A stretch of DNA of 64,000 nt, from the NCBI RefSeq assembly GCF_019668465.1, contig NZ_AP024828.1:3472001-3536000 (forward strand), in the 5' to 3' direction. A program made the translations under genes and the position numbers. The notes below the pieces were generated by a model, which saw only the letters and a program-made list of their open reading frames with translations, had not been told where the DNA came from and searched no databases. Position 1 is the stretch's first letter. Every line of letters starts with the position of its first letter. Origin of the DNA: Mycobacterium senriense. Its GTDB lineage: Bacteria; Actinomycetota; Actinomycetes; Mycobacteriales; Mycobacteriaceae. Positions 61,453 to 64,000 of the stretch are shown here, piece after piece.

Positions 61453-62712
61453 ATGTCTTCGACCGCATCCGCTGGCGCCGTGCTGGTGAATCCTGGCGAG
61501 CGCCTTGAGGCGTTGTTCGAGGAGTTGGCGGAGTTGACCGGTCAGCGCAACGCAATCGATGGGCGCATCGTGGAAATTGTGGCCGAGATCGATCGCGACG
61601 AGCTCTGCGGCGTCACCGGCGCGCGGTCGCTGCCGGCGTTGGTGGCCTGGAAGACCGGCTGCTCGCCGGCGAACGCGCACACGATCGCCACCATCGCGAG
61701 CCGGCTACAGGAGTTCCCGCGCTGCGCGGCGGGCATGCGGGAGGGTCGGCTTTCGGCCGATCAGGTCGGGGTGATCGCGGCGCGGGCGGGCGATGGATCC
61801 GATGAGCATTACGCAGAGCTCGCCGCGGTCGCGACGGTTAACCAGCTGCGCACCGCGGTCAAGCTGGAACCGCGACCCGAACCGAAATCTCGGTCAGATC
61901 GGCCTGAACCGGAGGCCTCGATCACCAAGACCTCCGACGATGAAGGCAGCTGTTGGCGGATCAAACTTTCGCATTCCGATGCGGCGAAGTTCGACGCGGC
62001 GTTGGCATCTCATCGTGATGCGCTGATCTCCGAATGGAAGCGCGATCGCGACAATGGCGACCGCGCCTGCGAACAGCTGCCGCCGATGCCGGGCACTGTC
62101 GAGGCGTTCATGCGCCTGGTCGAGGCCGGGTGGGACGTCGAGGCGGCCCGCCGGCCACACGGGCAGCACACCACCGTGGTGGTGCACCTCGACGTTAAAA
62201 AGCGTGCCGCAGCACTGCATCTGGGTCCGCTGCTGACCGATGCCGAACGCCGATACCTGACCTGTGATGCCACCTGTGAAGTCTGGTTTGAACGCCACGG
62301 CCAGGTCATCGGTGCCGGCCGGGCGACGCGGCTGATCAACCGGCGGCTTCGCCGCGCGCTGGAGCATCGCGACCGCACGTGCGCGGTGCCGGGCTGTGGT
62401 GCCGTCCGCGGTCTACACGCCCATCACATCCGGCACTGGGAAGACGGCGGCCCCACGGAGTTGGCCAACCTGGTGCTCCTCTGTCCCTACCATCACCGGT
62501 CGCACCATCGTGGTGTCATCACCATCAGCGGTGCCGCGAGTTCTCTCATCGTCACCGACACCGCCGGCCGATCACTGAGCCCGGGATCGCTGGCGCGCCC
62601 ACCAACTCAACCCCCGCCCACGGTGGCGCCTTGCCCGGGACCTACCGGCGAGCGCGCCAGCTGGTGGTGGTACGAACCCTTCCAACCCCAACCACCACCG
62701 GCAAACAACTAG
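61453..62712 (+). CDS. DUF222/HNH endonuclease domain protein (13E12 family)
   Basis: This 419-residue protein has a DUF222 N-terminal part (GARSLPALVAWKTGCSPANA, LSADQVGVIAARAG) and a C-terminal HNH domain with CAVPGCG, LHAHHIRHWEDGGPTELANL and CPYHHRSHHRG. The tail is Pro-rich. It diverges strongly from the one at 42602-44119. ATG at 61453 is chosen; it lies inside a TGACGTCA palindrome. Likely a mobile or repeat-family gene rather than a pathway gene. Confidence 0.88.
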   Translation: MSSTASAGAVLVNPGERLEALFEELAELTGQRNAIDGRIVEIVAEIDRDELCGVTGARSLPALVAWKTGCSPANAHTIATIASRLQEFPRCAAGMREGRLSADQVGVIAARAGDGSDEHYAELAAVATVNQLRTAVKLEPRPEPKSRSDRPEPEASITKTSDDEGSCWRIKLSHSDAAKFDAALASHRDALISEWKRDRDNGDRACEQLPPMPGTVEAFMRLVEAGWDVEAARRPHGQHTTVVVHLDVKKRAAALHLGPLLTDAERRYLTCDATCEVWFERHGQVIGAGRATRLINRRLRRALEHRDRTCAVPGCGAVRGLHAHHIRHWEDGGPTELANLVLLCPYHHRSHHRGVITISGAASSLIVTDTAGRSLSPGSLARPPTQPPPTVAPCPGPTGERASWWWYEPFQPQPPPANN

Positions 62713-62834
62713 CTTGATGCGGCACCGATCACCGCGGCAAAGCATTGAAGCTCAAATGCGTTGCGGCATCCAACAATCCGCACATGCTCGGCCGCCTACC
62801 GCGTAGTTGACGCCGTGCCCGACAACCGCAGAAC

Positions 62835-64000
62835 CTATAGCGGCGGCAGCTGACCCTTGCATACCAGCGTCTGCAGCTCGACGTACTCGTGCAGGCCCTC
62901 GGGCCCGAATTCACGGCCGATGCCGGACTGCTTGAAGCCGCCGAACGGTGCGCCGATGTCCAGGGTGTACATGTTGATGCCGTAGGTTCCGGTGCGGACG
63001 GCGGCCGCGACGTCCAGGCCGTGTTCGATGTCGGCGGTCCACACCGAACCGGCCAGACCGTAGTCGGTCTCGTTGGCGATCCGGATCGCGTCGTCCTCGT
63101 CGCGGTAGCGCAGCACCGTCAGCACCGGACCGAAAATCTCCTCCCGGGCGATGCGCATGTCGTTGGTGGCACCGGCGAACAGCGTCGGCTGCACATACCA
63201 GCCGCGCTCGGACGGGCTCCGTTCACCACCGAGCACAACGCGCGCGCCTTCGCTGCGGCCCGACTTGATGTAATCCTGAACCCGGCGCTGTTGTCGTTGG
63301 GCCACAAGCGGTCCGATGTCCGTCGACTCGTCGGCCGGGTCGCCGACGTTCAGCCCCGACATCATGTCGGCCAGCGCGTCGACCACCTCGTCATGCTTGC
63401 GGTCGCTGACCAGGATCCGGGTCTGTGCGACGCAGGCCTGGCCGTTGTTCATCAACCCCGCGGACTTCAATCCGGCCACCGTCTTGGCGATGTCGGCGTC
63501 GTCGAGGATGATCGCCGCGGACTTGCCGCCCAGCTCCAAACTCACCCGTTTCAGCTGCTCGCCGCACAGGGCGGCGATGCGGCGGCCGACGGCGCTGGAA
63601 CCGGTGAACGCGACCTTGTCCACCCCGGGATGGCGGACCAGCGCCTCACCGATCTCGGGGCCGCCGGGCAGCACCGACACCACGCCTTCGGGCAGCCCGA
63701 TCTGCTCGATCATCTCGGCCAACCACAAAGCGTCCAACGGCGTTTCGGGTGCGGGCTTGATGATGACCGTGCAGCCCGCGATCAGCGCCGGGATCAGCTT
63801 GGGCATGATCAGAAATTGCGGCACGTTCCACGGCACAATCGCCCCGACCACCCCGACCGGGGCCCTGCGCAGATGGACCTCGCCGAGCACACCCTGGCGG
63901 CGTTCCTCCCACGGGAACTCGCGGGCGGCGGCCAGCGAGAGGTGGATCAGCGCCGCGGCGGCCGCCCCCTGGCCCATCCGGCTGAAGCTGCGTGGCGACC
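62835..64000 (-). CDS. Aldehyde dehydrogenase, 5' end outside the window
   Basis: The minus-strand frame is open from the window end to a TAG at 62835. It gives about 388 residues that start inside the family sequence. It shows VGVVGAIVPWNVPQF, KPAPETPLDA, FTGSSAVGRRI, LELGGKSAAI with the catalytic-base Glu, NNGQACVAQTR with the catalytic Cys, EEIFGPVLTVL and GGFKQSGIGREFG. It oxidises an aldehyde to the acid with NAD(P). About 90-100 N-terminal residues are missing beyond 64000. Confidence 0.9.
   Translation of the reverse strand, partial: SPRSFSRMGQGAAAAALIHLSLAAAREFPWEERRQGVLGEVHLRRAPVGVVGAIVPWNVPQFLIMPKLIPALIAGCTVIIKPAPETPLDALWLAEMIEQIGLPEGVVSVLPGGPEIGEALVRHPGVDKVAFTGSSAVGRRIAALCGEQLKRVSLELGGKSAAIILDDADIAKTVAGLKSAGLMNNGQACVAQTRILVSDRKHDEVVDALADMMSGLNVGDPADESTDIGPLVAQRQQRRVQDYIKSGRSEGARVVLGGERSPSERGWYVQPTLFAGATNDMRIAREEIFGPVLTVLRYRDEDDAIRIANETDYGLAGSVWTADIEHGLDVAAAVRTGTYGINMYTLDIGAPFGGFKQSGIGREFGPEGLHEYVELQTLVCKGQLPPL

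Noticed and set aside
62713..62834. Imperfect inverted repeat GATGCGGCA / TGCGGCATC after the HNH gene
   Set aside because: The arms are short with a mismatch and a long loop; too weak to call a terminator.

Overview
The window is GC-rich actinobacterial DNA and almost certainly comes from a Mycobacterium. Evidence: a PAS-phosphatase-kinase-STAS protein of the M. tuberculosis Rv1364c type, two DUF222/HNH genes of the 13E12 family, F420-type luciferase-like oxidoreductases, an NDMA-dependent (mycofactocin-linked) alcohol dehydrogenase, a mycothiol-enzyme-like protein, and dense arrays of FadD, FadE and P450 genes with four-base start/stop overlaps. The species cannot be fixed from sequence alone. 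No rRNA, tRNA, CRISPR array or insertion sequence was seen.

Layout. 1-9478 (+): SDR and class I aldolase-like genes, a CsbD gene on the other strand, then an operon of enoyl-CoA hydratase, amidohydrolase, acyl-CoA synthetase, second amidohydrolase and two acyl-CoA dehydrogenases. 9633-13229 (-): P450, CoA-transferase, thiolase. 13514-17425 (-): Rieske oxygenase, isochorismatase-like protein, thioesterase, acyl-CoA synthetase, diverging from 17580-21786 (+): Baeyer-Villiger-type monooxygenase, alpha/beta hydrolase, SnoaL-like protein, F420-type oxidoreductase. 21803-25557: carboxyltransferase diverging from a P450 and an SDR. 25577-28924: a truncated amidohydrolase start, then TetR, a degenerate ABC ATPase and a YhgE/Pip membrane protein. 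28934-35203: alcohol dehydrogenase and P450 (-), a catalytically degenerate esterase and an acyl-CoA dehydrogenase pair (+). 35200-40121: sigma-factor regulator (-) diverging from a cytochrome b561/molybdopterin module (+). 40185-42519 (-): TetR-hotdog fusion and an amidohydrolase. 42602-62712: two HNH genes bracket an acyl-CoA dehydrogenase quartet with an AMP-ligase, an F420-type oxidoreductase, an SDR, a GntR regulator, a tandem CoA-transferase, ferredoxin and P450, a Rieske oxygenase with a ligase, and a SnoaL/MaoC/MaoC/DinB-like run. 62835-64000 (-): an aldehyde dehydrogenase cut by the window end.

Reading. This looks like a large catabolic region for hydrophobic, probably alicyclic, terpenoid or steroid-like carbon sources. 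Oxygenases (four P450s, two Rieske proteins, one BVMO-type flavoprotein) would attack the skeleton. Ligases and CoA-transferases would make CoA thioesters. Acyl-CoA dehydrogenases, hydratases and a thiolase-like enzyme would shorten them. The substrate is inference.

The most notable non-coding signals are two families of conserved promoter-region motifs. One is a 19-bp element, TACNGTA-N5-TACNGTA, before six transcription units between 92 and 32681. The other is an 18-bp AT-rich element in divergent gaps between 31408 and 56517. They suggest two separate local regulons. Several proteins also lack expected catalytic residues: the isochorismatase-like protein, the HSL-type esterase, the ABC ATPase and the BVMO fingerprint His.
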